Assembly (NCBI GenBank): GCA_021613535.1
Contig: CP075492.1
Span: 4,402,001 to 4,466,000, forward strand
Source of the DNA: Adineta vaga
Taxonomy: Eukaryota > Rotifera
Direction: 5' to 3'
Length of the DNA stretch: 64,000 bases
Shown piece after piece: positions 10,375 through 24,650 of the stretch. The notes beneath the pieces are model-generated. The model worked only from the letters and a program-made list of their open reading frames with translations. It made no database searches and was not told where the DNA came from. Position 1 is the first letter of the stretch. Each line of letters starts with the position of its first letter. A program made the position numbers and the translations under genes.

Positions 10375-10833
10375 TCAGTTTTCGTCTTGAAAATCTTTTG
10401 TTAAAGAATGAAATGCAATAAATTTTTTATTCAAAAACAATAAATAAAAATCTCTACCTTCATTCATATACTGAGACACGTCAAGTAGCACGTAAATATC
10501 TACATTCGTTGTACTTTTGCTTTCCAACATATGATAAAAAATACCACAACATAGTCTGGTTGCTAAATCAGAGTCGTGATGTTTTAACTTGACACATTGT
10601 CGTACAACTAAGCAATAAATGTCATGATTACGACGAGGGAAGATAACATCGATTGATGTTCCATTTTTTCCGTATAAATTTCTTTTTCCTATTATTGACC
10701 ACGTCATCTTGATAAATTTCATGGATTTTGCAATACTATCCAATAATCCAGGATGATGGATCCTGGAAGCAGTATTCCGCTTATTTCCGGCGAAAACCTG
10801 CAGGATATCTATACTTTCCACGCTGGATACCAT
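10375..10833 (-). CDS. Hypothetical protein, 152 aa, no recognised domain
   Basis: The frame is open further upstream, to a stop about 50 codons before the ATG. Sequence includes HHPGLLDSIAKSMKFIKMTWSI, FPRRNHDIYCLVVRQCVKLK and LATRLCCGIFYHMLES, which is plausible as a folded domain but not recognised. A plus-strand frame (to 11018) containing SWKQYSAYFRR and WIPWESAWNPDEEDD overlaps its 5' part, so at most one is likely real. No intron joins were found for either. Confidence 0.25.
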   Translation of the reverse strand: MVSSVESIDILQVFAGNKRNTASRIHHPGLLDSIAKSMKFIKMTWSIIGKRNLYGKNGTSIDVIFPRRNHDIYCLVVRQCVKLKHHDSDLATRLCCGIFYHMLESKSTTNVDIYVLLDVSQYMNEGRDFYLLFLNKKFIAFHSLTKDFQDEN

Positions 10834-11246
10834 GGGAAAGTGCCTGGAATCCTGATGAAGAAGACGATAATCGTATCCGACTATCGGTTATGGCAGGTTC
10901 TAGTTGGTTCTTAACAAAACCTGGGAAATCCTACTTTGATAAATCTTCATCGTTAACTATGCCTTTTTGGACTGATAATAACGATTTTGTAAATTTGTTT
11001 TTTAATCTTTTGGCTTGACCCGCTAATGATATATGCTTATCAATTTGAAGTATCTATAAATTGCAAATGATATGGTGTAAATAAAAAATTCTTCTGATTT
11101 CCTTCTCACATACATTCGTTAAAATATGTATTTGATTGAAAAACCAGAAAGCCCTATGGAACATATATGCAGTATAAATTGAACTATTATTTATTATTTT
11201 TTTAAAATGATCAACAACGACTAATCTAACATGTTTAAAGAACAAT

Positions 11247-12682
11247 CTATTCAGTATAAAAATTATTCTTCCAAGTACCTTTGCGTATTTGTCCATTGGC
11301 ATATACATGTTTGCCACGTCCATGAAAAGTATTATTTTTATGTTCTCCATCATAAAAATCTCCGTTGAACCATGAATAAATTCCATGACCATTTCTCATA
11401 TTATTATTCCACTCACCGGTATACTTTTCTCCGTTAGCAAAATAGAAGGTACCTTGACCATGCATTTTACCATCTTTATGATTTCCTTCGTATCGATTAC
11501 CCGTTGACCATGAAAATGTTCCTTGTCCATTCATTACATCATTACTCCACTCTCCGGTATATCTGTCTCCATTTAGAAAATAATACGTTCCATAACCGTT
11601 TTTCTTGCCATCTTTTGTCATTCCATCGTAACGATCACCTGTCTGATATGTTATAAAACTTCTCATTTCGTTCTTATTAGAATGATTCTCATCTATAAGA
11701 AAAACCAAGAAAAAATATACTTATTTCAACTATATTCATATTAAACATACCACGATTTGTATTTCGTATTGTCTTCGGTAATTGTATATTACCAACAGCT
11801 AATAGTTTAGCATAAGCCATTTCTAGAAATAAATTACAATGATTAACTATCGTATCAGATGAAATTGACAAGAAAAGAAACGTATAGCTATTATCGATTG
11901 AACTTCTTGCTAATCAAAACATTAATTACGGATTACTTACCTATGATGTTTCTAGTATTTGATTTTTGATTTGGATATGGACATGTTTTTGTTGTGGATT
12001 CTTCTTCATTATCTTTCTTTGTGATTTCTTTTAAATGTACAACATGTAAACCACCAATATGATCTAATGCATTGCCTACGACACGAAATCGAGTACCTGG
12101 ACCCAATATAACTTCATCCTCAGTTGGAAAATTTGTATAACCCGAAACATCTTTCCCATTTTCAGCTTCAATTAAAAATAGAGTCGATTCTTTATCGAGA
12201 AAATTTTTAATAACATGTACTGATGATGAACAAGAATTAATATTCCACCAAGTTGTTTCTTGATTATCTTTGAATTGATCACTAATATTTACACTTACGC
12301 CACGCCAGATAACTTTTTTCAAACTTGGTAATTTATTAAGTGTCGTATCGAATAATTTAAGAAAAGCAAACCAGGGAATAAGTGTCGATCGATCTTCATT
12401 ACGTAATGCTTTGTTTAGTATACGATAGAAACTATCTTTACCCCATTCCATTGTATATAGATATAATGCAGCTGATTCATTAATTGTAAGATTATGTTTA
12501 GATGGATGAGTACAATTTTCTTTCGCCACTTTCATATAGCGATCTAAATTTGAAATCATGGGTAAAATAGGTGTTAATGCTTCTTCAAGTGGAACCAGAG
12601 GATGATTCCAATAACCATAGATAGGCGTAAGTTGTTTGTTTCTAAACTTTTTATCAACAAATCGACTCGTTTTTATACTCAT
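11247..12682 (-). CDS. ART-MORN fusion: arginine-type ADP-ribosyltransferase followed by MORN repeats
   Basis: Three exons (12682-11941, 11822-11751, 11692-11247) sum to 1260 bp, 419 aa. Residues 1-about 235 are an R-S-E class ART domain: KKVIWRGVSV (Arg), WWNINSCSSSVHVIKNFL (Ser) and the Glu motif FPTEDEVILGPGTRFRVVG, ending GLHVVHLKEI. A short linker exon (MAYAKLLAVGNIQLPKTI) joins to five full MORN repeats and one partial repeat (for example GDRYTGEWSNDVMNGQGTFSW, GEKYTGEWNNNMRNGHGIYSW). Catalytic motifs are intact, so it likely ADP-ribosylates protein substrates; MORN repeats may target membranes or partners. No signal peptide, so probably intracellular. Confidence 0.9.
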
Positions 12683-12777
12683 CTTTGAGATTGAAATATT
12701 GTAACTGTAGATAATATCGTGTTCAGAAAAGAAATAATTGTATGTACTACGTAAATGTAACTATATACAGTTGAAAG

Positions 12778-12803
12778 TATATATATATATATATATATAT
12801 ATA
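12778..12803. repeat. (TA)13 microsatellite
   Basis: Perfect TA dinucleotide run about 100 bp upstream of the ART-MORN start codon. Confidence 0.9.
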
Positions 12804-12976
12804 AATACACCTATATGTGTATTCGGATGAAACGTCCTTGGAATGTAGACCATACTGATCATCAATACCTACTCATGAGTCATTAAAATTGATATTGTAT
12901 GTCATAGTAAAAGAATACATTGATTTCATGTTCACCTTTTCCCTTCCTATTCACTGTAACAGGTGAAGGAATATGG

Positions 12977-12984
12977 TGACGTCA
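12977..12984. promoter_or_regulatory. CRE-like palindrome TGACGTCA
   Basis: Perfect consensus CREB/ATF octamer about 295 bp upstream of the ART-MORN ATG. An 8-mer can occur by chance, and the same octamer also occurs inside coding sequence at about 44169 and 54985. Confidence 0.2.
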
Positions 12985-14631
12985 GAAATCATTAAAAACA
13001 GAATAATATCTTACGATATAAAACATTGTTTGTGAAGGTCATGTGTTTTTTTTCTTAGTTTCATATCAAATAAGAAATTGTATGTAAACATGTCTATCCG
13101 TTTTAAAGTTATTAGTTCAAAAGTCAAAGTACATATGCATTTAAAAAAACGAGCTAATATTTATATAATTCTATATCTAGAGACGAAAGAATATCCATGG
13201 AGATATCTATACGTAGACGATGTATCTCATCCAATAGCAAGGTTACACTTTGTCATACATGTCTAAAACCCATGAACTGCAGTAAAACTCATCATTGAAT
13301 TACTACGTAGTTGATTGCATAAGTTCAATTTATCAAGCACTCAGATGAATCAAATACATCTTTGGAGAAAAAAAAACTGTACTGGATCATTAAAATACGA
13401 TATTAATCATTATGCTTCGTTGTTTTATTGTTTACGATGAAAATGAAAAAAATAAGCAAAAAGAAAGATTGAATATAATATATTATTATTCAATAGAGTA
13501 GCACTCTTGGTTGTCGAAAACCACTGATATATGAAGTGCTTTCTTCCTATAATCTTTAGTTTTTCTCGGTAATAATAGAATAGTCTGTTTGTTTTGATCG
13601 AATATCGAATGAACCGTAGTTGCCATTTATGAACTTATCTAAGTAAAGATCCAATCGCAACAAGATTTCATATTTTCTCTTTAACTTTGCTGCTATAAAT
13701 GAATAAGACAAAAACTAATATCAATAGAATTACATTAAAAGGAAACAAAGTTCTTTGTTCTGATGATTCATCCATCTATGATGAAGTAAAACGATAAGAG
13801 AACAAGAAAGAATGATTGAATAAATAAACAATATATCTCTGGTGTATATCAAATTTAATCTTTGTTACTTTTCCGTATGAAAATGAGTATTGTACTCATA
13901 AAAAGGAAAGCGAATTGAATAGAATAAGGATATCTTTGATGTTCAAATGGATTCGATTCTTTTTATTTCGTTCACAAGGTCAAATTTCCTTCTTTTCGTC
14001 ATCTATACGTCCAGGTTTTCTTCGTTTCAAACTGAAATCATTCTTATTTCTTCTTTTCCTGCATATACATCTATGCGCACATTCTAAGGTCAACCCACGC
14101 TGTCGCTGAATAACAACTTGTTGCTGCTGCTCCTTCTTCTTCTTCTTCTACTTATTTTCTTTGAGAGAAAGAGAAAAAGAAAAAGAAAACATTGAACACT
14201 GACAAAAACGCACGCAACTATCGTCATTCGTTTCTCGACTGTTTTTCCTTCTTATTTCTTTCTCTTTTCTTATTTTGCATTTATCTATCTCTTTTTTTCC
14301 CGTTATTTATTTGTTAGTCATATGTTCGACATCGTTTGTTAAAGAAAGTAATCGTAACTACAGAAATGCCATCACAATTCTCATCAGACTAGTGAATGAA
14401 ACCAACTGTAAACATTTCCTTTATAATAAAACTAAGAAATACAAACATCGTTATTCATTTTCTTGATTTTATTTATGTTATTCGAATCAACAAGAATTAG
14501 TTTTCTCTCATTTCGATAAGAAATAGATAAGATTATTTTCGAAATTCATATTCATATAAAATCGAATCAAATATTTCTATTTTTTCTTTCTTTGTATTTA
14601 AGATTTTATAGAAAAAACTTAGAGAAAAACA

Positions 14632-17452
<2,821 letters not shown>

Positions 17453-19194
17453 ATTAACTTTATATTTTTCTTTTCCCCTCATTTCTGACTTTTCATTGGG
17501 TGTGTTTGTCTTATAATATGAATGATAAATAATATACATACATATATATTTCAAAGATCAATAAATAATGCGTTCTATCTATGATATGAAAATTATTTGA
17601 TTAGTTTCACTTAGTTTTCATTATTGACGGAAAAGTCGGATAAAGATTAATGAAATATCACCGCTAGTAAAAGTGTTGTCAGTCACATATTCTTGTTTCG
17701 AATCTATTTTGTGATAGTTGAGGACGGGTTAGGTGATATTTTTGGAGTTCTCGAAGGTGTTCTGAATGGGTGATGAGACTATATTATCTACGAGTCTAGA
17801 TTTTGCATCAATGATGAAAATAAAATAGCTTGAGTTGTTGAGAAAAAAAATGTTTTCTGGTGATTTGATTTTCAAATTTTCTATAAGATAATTGATCCAG
17901 TTAGCTACTAATAATGAACATACTGGAGGGGAAAGCGAGTATCGAATTCAAATTCATGGATCGGACCGTAAAGATGTCGCTAAATAACATTAAAAGATCA
18001 GAAGGGTTTGATCTTACGAGCGAGACATATTAAACTGATTAAAAAATGCTAATGTATCATTGTTTTCTGTTATTCTCTTAATGAAGATTTTGTTGTTTTA
18101 TATATACATACTTTGTTGGTATTGTTTGCGATTTCAAGTGTTATTTAACAATTATAACTATACATGTAGTACATCCTTGTTTATTGGAAAATGTGAAGGC
18201 AAGGAAATCAGTACAGAAGATTTTCATGCCTACATTTTTAAGATATCTCTGTATAAGTTAATAGAGTCAGCCAAGTTCTATGCACTGATGATCGATAAAG
18301 AAACGATGGAAACTATAGTCGTGAGAGTTTTTCTATTCATGCCCATACTCTTGCCATGTTAGTGTATATCATATCAAAATAAGAACTATAATTTTAGCTG
18401 ATCTGTCTCGAACTATTCGCTTTACAAAACATATGGAACATACCTATTTTGAAAAAAAAGATATTGTTTTAGAATTACGCATATAATATTAAAGATGCTT
18501 CATTATTTTAATGATTCTTCGAGAACGAGTTTTGAATGTGTTTGAAAGATTTTTTTTTATATCATATTTCAACTATTCATCATAATGCAATTAGAGAAGG
18601 TATAAAAAAAGGCATACAGAAAACACTTTGATCAGTGTGTTTTTGATCTTTGAGCGGTAAAATGAAGGTTTTTTCTGCTTCAGAATGACTTTATGTTTCC
18701 ATTTTAGAATACATTTCTAGATACAGATGCCTTTGTTTTACGGATTTTTGAATAACTAAAAGTACTGCTATTTTGTTAATATGTAACCTAATATAGGATC
18801 TTTTCGCTTTTTTTCGTGTCATAAGCTGCAATCGGCACCATTTTGCATTATGAACCCGTATTTCTGCATGCAGGAAGAGGAGAATTTCGGAACCTCGACT
18901 TATAACTAAAACTCGTCTTTCCTTGTATAGCATATGTGAGTTCCATGAAACACTCCACCAAAAATTGGTTTGTATAATATTTCACTAATTTCTAAGTCAG
19001 TTGTGTTTTTTTTATAGATATAATCAGTTATCTCTTATAACCGGATAACGTTAGTATAGTCTTTGAAGAGAAAAAGCAATTATCTCAGGAAAAAAAAGAC
19101 GTAACGAATTTATCTTCGCCTAATGAATAAAGTAAGATGAGAACTCAAAATCTGACAAATATTGTGTTTTACTCTTTGTTGTTAGTTCATAAAA
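17453..19194. other. 1.7 kb intergenic region
   Basis: Kinesin-13 3' flank and GPCR 5' flank. ORFs at 18060-18362 (+) and 18691-18933 (-) are short, rich in Ile/Phe/Tyr or Lys/Arg, and show no domain. No RNA gene or repeat recognised. Confidence 0.55.
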
Positions 19195-20094
19195 ATGATG
19201 ATATTTGACGCAGTTAAATTTTATTCATATGCTATTTCACTGATTCCATCAGCTCTTTGTTTAATATTTATTCTTTATCATTTTGTGTTCGATCGGAATC
19301 TTAGTAAATCGCTCAATAATCATGTAATTATTCTTATTCTTTTTATTGATTTCATTTATGAAATAACCGTTTTTCCTTGGATGCTTTATGATTATTACCG
19401 TGAAGGTACATGGGAAAAATCTTTTTTATTTTGTTAAATTTGGTCTTTTATTGATTGGGCATTTTATATAACTCATACAATATTATTTGCATGGACATCG
19501 ATTGAAAGACATATTTTAATCTTTCATGAAAGATGGGTTTCAACACAAAGAAAACGTTTATTCATTCATTATTTTCCTATGATTACTCTTCTTCTCTATT
19601 GTTTAATATACTATATTATTGCTTACTTTTTTCCACCTTGCGAGAATTTATTTTGTAATTCATCATGTCTATTATATGAATATACATTTTTTATGTATGA
19701 AACAATCGTTCATCAAATAATTCCTATATTTGTGATTATTACTTTTAGTGTTCTTTTATTTTTACGCGTAGTATGGCAAAAATATCGTACACGTCAAGCT
19801 ATTCAATGGAGAAAATATCGAAAAATGACAATACAATTATTATCAATTTCATTTCTTTATTTAATATTTTACTTTCCATTTGTCGTATGTGTAACGATAT
19901 ATTTAAGTGGCAATTTCAGTGAAGGATTATTTTTATTTCAACCATATGTAATTTATCTGATGTATTTGTTCACGTTGTTTTATCCATTCGTTTGCGCGTT
20001 ATCATTACCGGATCTTCTGAATAAAATATTTCGAGTTCGATGTTTCCAGCGACACAGAGCACGTATTGCTCCAGGAGCAACTATTCTGCGATAA
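19195..20094 (+). pseudogene. Rhodopsin-like (class A) GPCR interrupted by one in-frame stop
   Basis: One uninterrupted frame of 300 codons except for a TAA at 19435-19437. Before it: an N-terminal helix (AISLIPSALCLIFILYHFVF), NNHVIILILFIDFIYEITVFPWMLYD and a Cys at the start of TM3. After it, in the same frame: IWSFIDWAFYITHTILFAWTSIERHILIF (TM3 with ERH in place of DRY), then four more hydrophobic helices and a basic C-terminus. The stop replaces the residue right after the TM3 cysteine; one T-to-A change in a Leu codon TTA would explain it. It resembles the lineage-expanded small peptide-receptor-like GPCRs of bdelloids; the ligand is unknown. Pseudogene, null allele or sequence error. 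Confidence 0.78.
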
Positions 20095-21121
20095 TATAAA
20101 CGCAACTTCATACCATTTATTTGTAAACTCATTTACTCAATGTTGTAAAAGAAGATGTTCGTATATTTTTCTGTTGTTAAATAAAGAAAAAGCTTAAAAT
20201 AACAATTTCGTTCAACACTTAATGATTTCAATGTCAAATGATTGTCTCTTGAATTGATCAAATTAACTAATTTTACACATTGCCATTGCCTATGATCAAG
20301 AAAAATAATACGTATCTGTTAGCGTAGTACACAAATATTCTCAGCAGAATTTTTGTTTTTAAATTATCTATATTTCTCGACGTATAAGAAGTTTACAGTT
20401 ATATTAAATAAAGAAGAGTTTTCTTTATTTTCTTCAAACAACTTTCGTAATTTCCATTGCTAATCAGTAAATTGTCGTAAATTGTCTTAGCTTATCGTCT
20501 GATGAATGAAAATACCAACAAGAAAGGAGGGCGTTTGGTTTTTCGATTGCTTGCATGTCATGACCTGGATATGAATATCTCATTTTGGGTAAGCAACTAT
20601 AGAAGAATAAACTTCAATAATATTTGAAGAAAAGTCGTCCTTGACTATCCTATTTGCAGATACAATTGCTTCAATCATAATATTAATATTGACAGGCGAT
20701 TCATTTATAATAAAGAAGTAAACTATTTTCGAGATTAGTAGGTAATACAAAGTTATTCATCATAAGGCAATCGATTTTTCAATTTTTTTTTAGGTGTACA
20801 CGTATCGATCAACGATGCGTAAGCAAGATGAATAAATAAGAAAGAATAGAAAAAAATATTCGTTGACCCGCAACTCAGAAAAATACACTACATATGCTAA
20901 TAGGGTCTTGACATGTTTTCAACGAAAACATGTAAACAAATGCAAAATGATTGAAGAAAGGCATGCTTTTCAATTCATACCTCTATAATTTGGCATACAT
21001 CCCTGCTTTACCCACTCACACACTTTCTTGTTTTTACAGGTATTGGGCGAGTATAAATTATAAAGAAATCGATTGATCGATTACACATAAGGTAGCTGCT
21101 AAGAAAAAAACAGTACAGCGA
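20095..21121. other. 1.0 kb intergenic region
   Basis: AT-rich flanks of the GPCR and YHYH genes. A possible TATA-like element (gtataaattataaag at 21051-21065) lies about 65 bp before the YHYH start codon. No ORF of note. Confidence 0.5.
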
Positions 21122-22291
21122 ATGATGCTTCATCTGAAACATATTTTATTGTTTTTGTGTGTCATCCATATAGCATCCGGTGGAGCAAGTAATTCATATC
21201 AAGATTGTTTGCAAATAGCTTCTAAATTTGCTCGAACAGTAACAAATGGACCCGTTAATGATCTTCGCACGACACAAGGTTATAACGTATCATGTTCACA
21301 AATGAGCAATGTGACATGTCCTGGTCAAATGGTTAATGGAGTTTGCAGATTTCAACAGAAACTTGTTGTAACATGTATTAATGGTTCAACAGTACGTATT
21401 CGAATACAATCCAATGGTCTACCACGACGTTGCTCCCTTGTGCCCTTGACTGCACCAATTACTGAATTGAATATAGATTTCGAAGTGAATTTCAATCCTG
21501 ATGTAAGTGTCAATTCACCTAATAAAGCACCAGCAAATGCTGGAGAACTCAGTAAACTTTTATGTAACATTTCAAATCATGCAGATGTTCCAACAGCATC
21601 CAGTTTTGTTATGTATCAAAGCAGTATGGCGATGAGTGTAATAGCCGGTGTAGCTATTGATGGTATTAGCATTTTCAATGTTAATAGTGCGAATCAAGTT
21701 GATCCATTCTATCCAAATCCATCTAGCTATGCAGCGGAAGGAGCAGATCAATGTTTATCACATCCAGGAGGTGGTGGTGAATTGCACTATCATATTGGAA
21801 GCGGATGTACGGTGAATCCTCCATCGGGTAATTTAACAGGTTGTTCACCAGAAATCGGATGTTTAAATAATATAGCAAATTATTCAGTTCAAACATTTTC
21901 ATCATTAAAAACTTTAACAGTAATTGGCATTGCTAAAGATGGTCATGTTATTTATGGTCCATATTTATCATCAGGTACTCAAGTCACATCAGGTTTTGAT
22001 ATTTGTAATGGTATGTTTTATGATTCGATTGGTAACTATGGTTATTTTGCAACATCGACCTATCCTTATCTTACTGGTTGTTTTGGACCAGGAACGTATC
22101 CTAATTTTAAACCGAACTGTACAACAAATCCAGCGACAAGTTACACAAAATCATCTTATGCTAATTCATCATCAACAGGATCAAGTTCAGGATCCGGTTC
22201 AAAGGGTGTGACATTAAATGTTTCTACATGGCTTACTATTTTCTTTACAATTTCGATGATGACTTTGAATATACCAGTACTATTCATGTAA
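21122..22291 (+). CDS. Secreted or GPI-anchored YHYH-domain protein
   Basis: Single exon, 389 aa. Signal peptide LKHILLFLCVIHIASGGAS. The N-terminal region is Cys-rich (YNVSCSQMSNVTCPGQMVNG) with several N-glycosylation sequons. The central YHYH-type domain is supported by GVAIDGISIFN, CLSHPGGGGELHYHIGSGC and GIAKDGHVIYGPYLSSG; the HYH triplet and DG..IYGPY motif mark the family. The C-terminus has a Ser/Gly-rich stretch and a terminal hydrophobic tail (LTIFFTISMMTLNIPVLFM) with nothing basic after it, typical of a GPI-attachment signal. Family function is unknown. Lack of introns contrasts with neighbours. Confidence 0.8.
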   Translation: MMLHLKHILLFLCVIHIASGGASNSYQDCLQIASKFARTVTNGPVNDLRTTQGYNVSCSQMSNVTCPGQMVNGVCRFQQKLVVTCINGSTVRIRIQSNGLPRRCSLVPLTAPITELNIDFEVNFNPDVSVNSPNKAPANAGELSKLLCNISNHADVPTASSFVMYQSSMAMSVIAGVAIDGISIFNVNSANQVDPFYPNPSSYAAEGADQCLSHPGGGGELHYHIGSGCTVNPPSGNLTGCSPEIGCLNNIANYSVQTFSSLKTLTVIGIAKDGHVIYGPYLSSGTQVTSGFDICNGMFYDSIGNYGYFATSTYPYLTGCFGPGTYPNFKPNCTTNPATSYTKSSYANSSSTGSSSGSGSKGVTLNVSTWLTIFFTISMMTLNIPVLFM

Positions 22292-22974
22292 AAATGGTTT
22301 GTTTTCTTTTCATCGTTGGATAAAATAGTTGATTATAAAGAGTGATCGTTTTCTGTTACTGTTCTTGTAGTTTGAAAAGTGAAAACATTTGTGATTGTAT
22401 TTTTTGGATAAATTGCTTGTGTTATTACATTTATAATTTGATGCTTCCTACGTATGTTTCTCAATGGCTCATTCAAAACTAATTGATGTTGATCACTATT
22501 GAATAAATTTTACTTTTATCATTTAATTACCACATAAACATAGACACAGTGTACAGAGCTTGTGTGTCTTCCAAACGAGATATTTGTTGTTAATTTATTA
22601 GTATATGGAATTTTTTAATTTCGTTTTGACAAATATTTTGAAAAAATGTGAAATAGTCAGAAATACTTATGATAGAAATGTTTGAATGTTATGGAATCAT
22701 TCACTGATGCTCTATATCGTTGCAAAAAAAGTGCGATTTATGAAAGAGCCAATTTCAGCTATTACTCACAAAGTGCAAATCTATTTCAGACATGTGATTG
22801 TTAGATGTTTTTTCTTTTCCAATCTATTTGAACATAAGTAGAGTAACGGATTGAAACCAAAATTTTAATCTTTAAGTTTATTGAAAAAAAACTGCTAAAT
22901 ACATTTTTCTGTTGTGCTAATATTAAAGAAATAAAAGAAAAAGAGTCATATATAAAAGAGTTAATTGTATATTT
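22292..22974. other. Intergenic, convergent 3' flanks of YHYH and four-TM genes
   Basis: 683 bp of AT-rich DNA, with no ORF or RNA gene recognised. Confidence 0.55.
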
Positions 22975-24226
22975 TTAATAGTTTTGTAAACCATTTATTT
23001 CTCGCTCATGAAATCTTTCTTGTAATGGTACATTGTATCGAAAATCATTTTGATATTTATTGAATGTTTGACGATGCGATTGCATCATGTATTCTGATTG
23101 ACCATTATATGTGTGAAACATGGATGATATTGGTCGAGATTGAATTTCATCAACATTCGCTCTTGGTAAGGAAACAGGCGGATAAAGTTCTGTAAAATAA
23201 CGCTCATCATTATTATCTTTTGATGGATTTAAAGGAGCAGAAGATCGTTCATTCGAATCATTATATGTTGATGAAGTTGTTTCTGCATTATATCGATCTA
23301 ACATTCTCTAAAAATATTTCATAAAATTCATCGACAATGTTTTGTCCAAAGATATACTACTTGTCGATTTATTTCTTCCGATTGTGCTTTGGTTAAACCA
23401 CGAAAATGGAAGATAGTTACGAATACTCCACACAGCTTCAAATAGAAATGTAAGAAATGAGCATTCATATCAATATATTATTCTTAACTTACCGAAACAA
23501 TCAAACGAATAATCATAACAAAAAAGAGTATTTTAATTTGAATTGCTGGTCGATAATTCTAAACAATATAGTTCATTATTAATTTCTATAAAGAAATAAA
23601 TCATAGAATATAATTTGCACCTGTTGTTGATATTCTCGAAGAGATAAAACCGTAACAATACCATCGGCAAGTAACATAAATATCATCATAGTCGACCATA
23701 GAAATAAAAGCCATGCTTTTTCCTTCAAAACACAAAAAGAATTATAATGAAATTGTTATCACATAGATTCTTTTTTCTAAATTTTTACTAATTGAATGCC
23801 ACAAAGAAGAAGAATTATAAGAAGAACAGCACCGAAATAGAGTGCTACTAAGATCCAACCAAATATAATCATTAATGAAGAAGATGCAATTGCCCAGAAG
23901 ACTATTATTAAAAGAAAGCAAAACATAAATCATAAATTCAAACTTTTAAAAGAGATACATACCACCTCCGCTGGTGTACGCTTGTCCTGAACCCATTGTT
24001 GTCACATCAATCAAGGCATATAATCCACTGCTTAGGTAAACGATCTATGTACATAGATATATTGTTATAAATGCATATCGATTTAAGATATCCTTACGAT
24101 AATTAATAATGCTGTACCAATGGATAGAGTCGACCATTTCACTTTATTGAAGATATTATGTTGATATGAGCCAGGAAAACAAGTACATAGAGAAGGATCA
24201 ACTATTTTATTAGTATTAGATGTCAT
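22975..24226 (-). CDS. Four-transmembrane protein of unknown function
   Basis: Seven exons (24226-24098, 24044-23963, 23901-23789, 23722-23621, 23558-23493, 23435-23361, 23307-22975) sum to 900 bp, 299 aa. Four hydrophobic segments: WSTLSIGTALLIIIVYLSSG, the long stretch from VFWAIASSSLMIIFGW to ILLLCGIQL, WLLFLWSTMMIFMLLADGIV, and ILFFVMIIRLIVSLCGVFVT. A cytosolic-looking hydrophilic C-terminal tail of about 110 aa follows, rich in Tyr, Asn and Arg (RYFTELYPPVSLPRANVDE). The short N-terminus has two Cys (LCTCFPGSY). The topology fits tetraspan or DUF4728-like proteins, but I do not recognise a family motif. Confidence 0.72.
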
Positions 24227-24650
24227 TATAAACTGATACGATAGAAATGAAAGGACAAAAAGAGAAGAAAATGATTTTAGTCGATTTAACTAGATGGATC
24301 GTTCGAACGATCACTGAATACAGTTTCGATTGCACATGTCCATTCTTTAAGAACAGAAAGAAAAGAAAAGAAAAAGAATGTTTCTGTAATGGCGATATGT
24401 ATTCGTTCTTTTTCGAATTCATCTGCATAAGGTTTTATATCCTCTTTGAAACGATAAAATTCACATAGGTATGAGATTATACCAGAATGAAACTGTTTTT
24501 CTAAATCAATCAACGGCAATCAAAGACATATATAGGAAACTAAACAAAATCATTTATTTTCAAAAGCTTCTTTTCTTCTCAAGAAACAAAAATAAATTTT
24601 CTTGTATGAAATATCAAGATGAAAGTGTCTCGTATGCATCTTATCAATAT
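24227..24650. other. Intergenic between SDR 3' end and four-TM gene 5' end
   Basis: 424 bp. Overlapping ORFs occur on both strands but are Lys/Phe-rich and non-conserved in appearance. No feature supported. Confidence 0.5.

Larger units (their letters stand above)
9967..11246. other. 1.3 kb without an identified gene, with overlapping unassigned ORFs
   Basis: Holds the uS2m 3' flank, a small minus-strand ORF (10252-10100), a 459-bp minus-strand ORF (10833-10375), an opposing plus-strand ORF (to 11018) and the ART-MORN 3' flank. From 10745 to 10900 the DNA is visibly richer in G+C than its surroundings. An inverted repeat CCAGGAT-5 nt-ATCCTGG lies at about 10749-10767. Confidence 0.4.
12683..14631. 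other. 1.9 kb intergenic region
   Basis: Contains the 5' flank of ART-MORN, a (TA)n run at 12778-12803, a CRE-type palindrome TGACGTCA at 12977-12984, and a pyrimidine-rich trinucleotide stretch at about 14120-14150 upstream of kinesin-13. Short ORFs at 13078, 13915 and 14275 show no protein-like pattern. No gene seen. Confidence 0.6.

Noticed and set aside
18060-18933. Possible small genes in the kinesin-13/GPCR spacer
   Set aside because: Short, biased composition, no splice partners or motifs.
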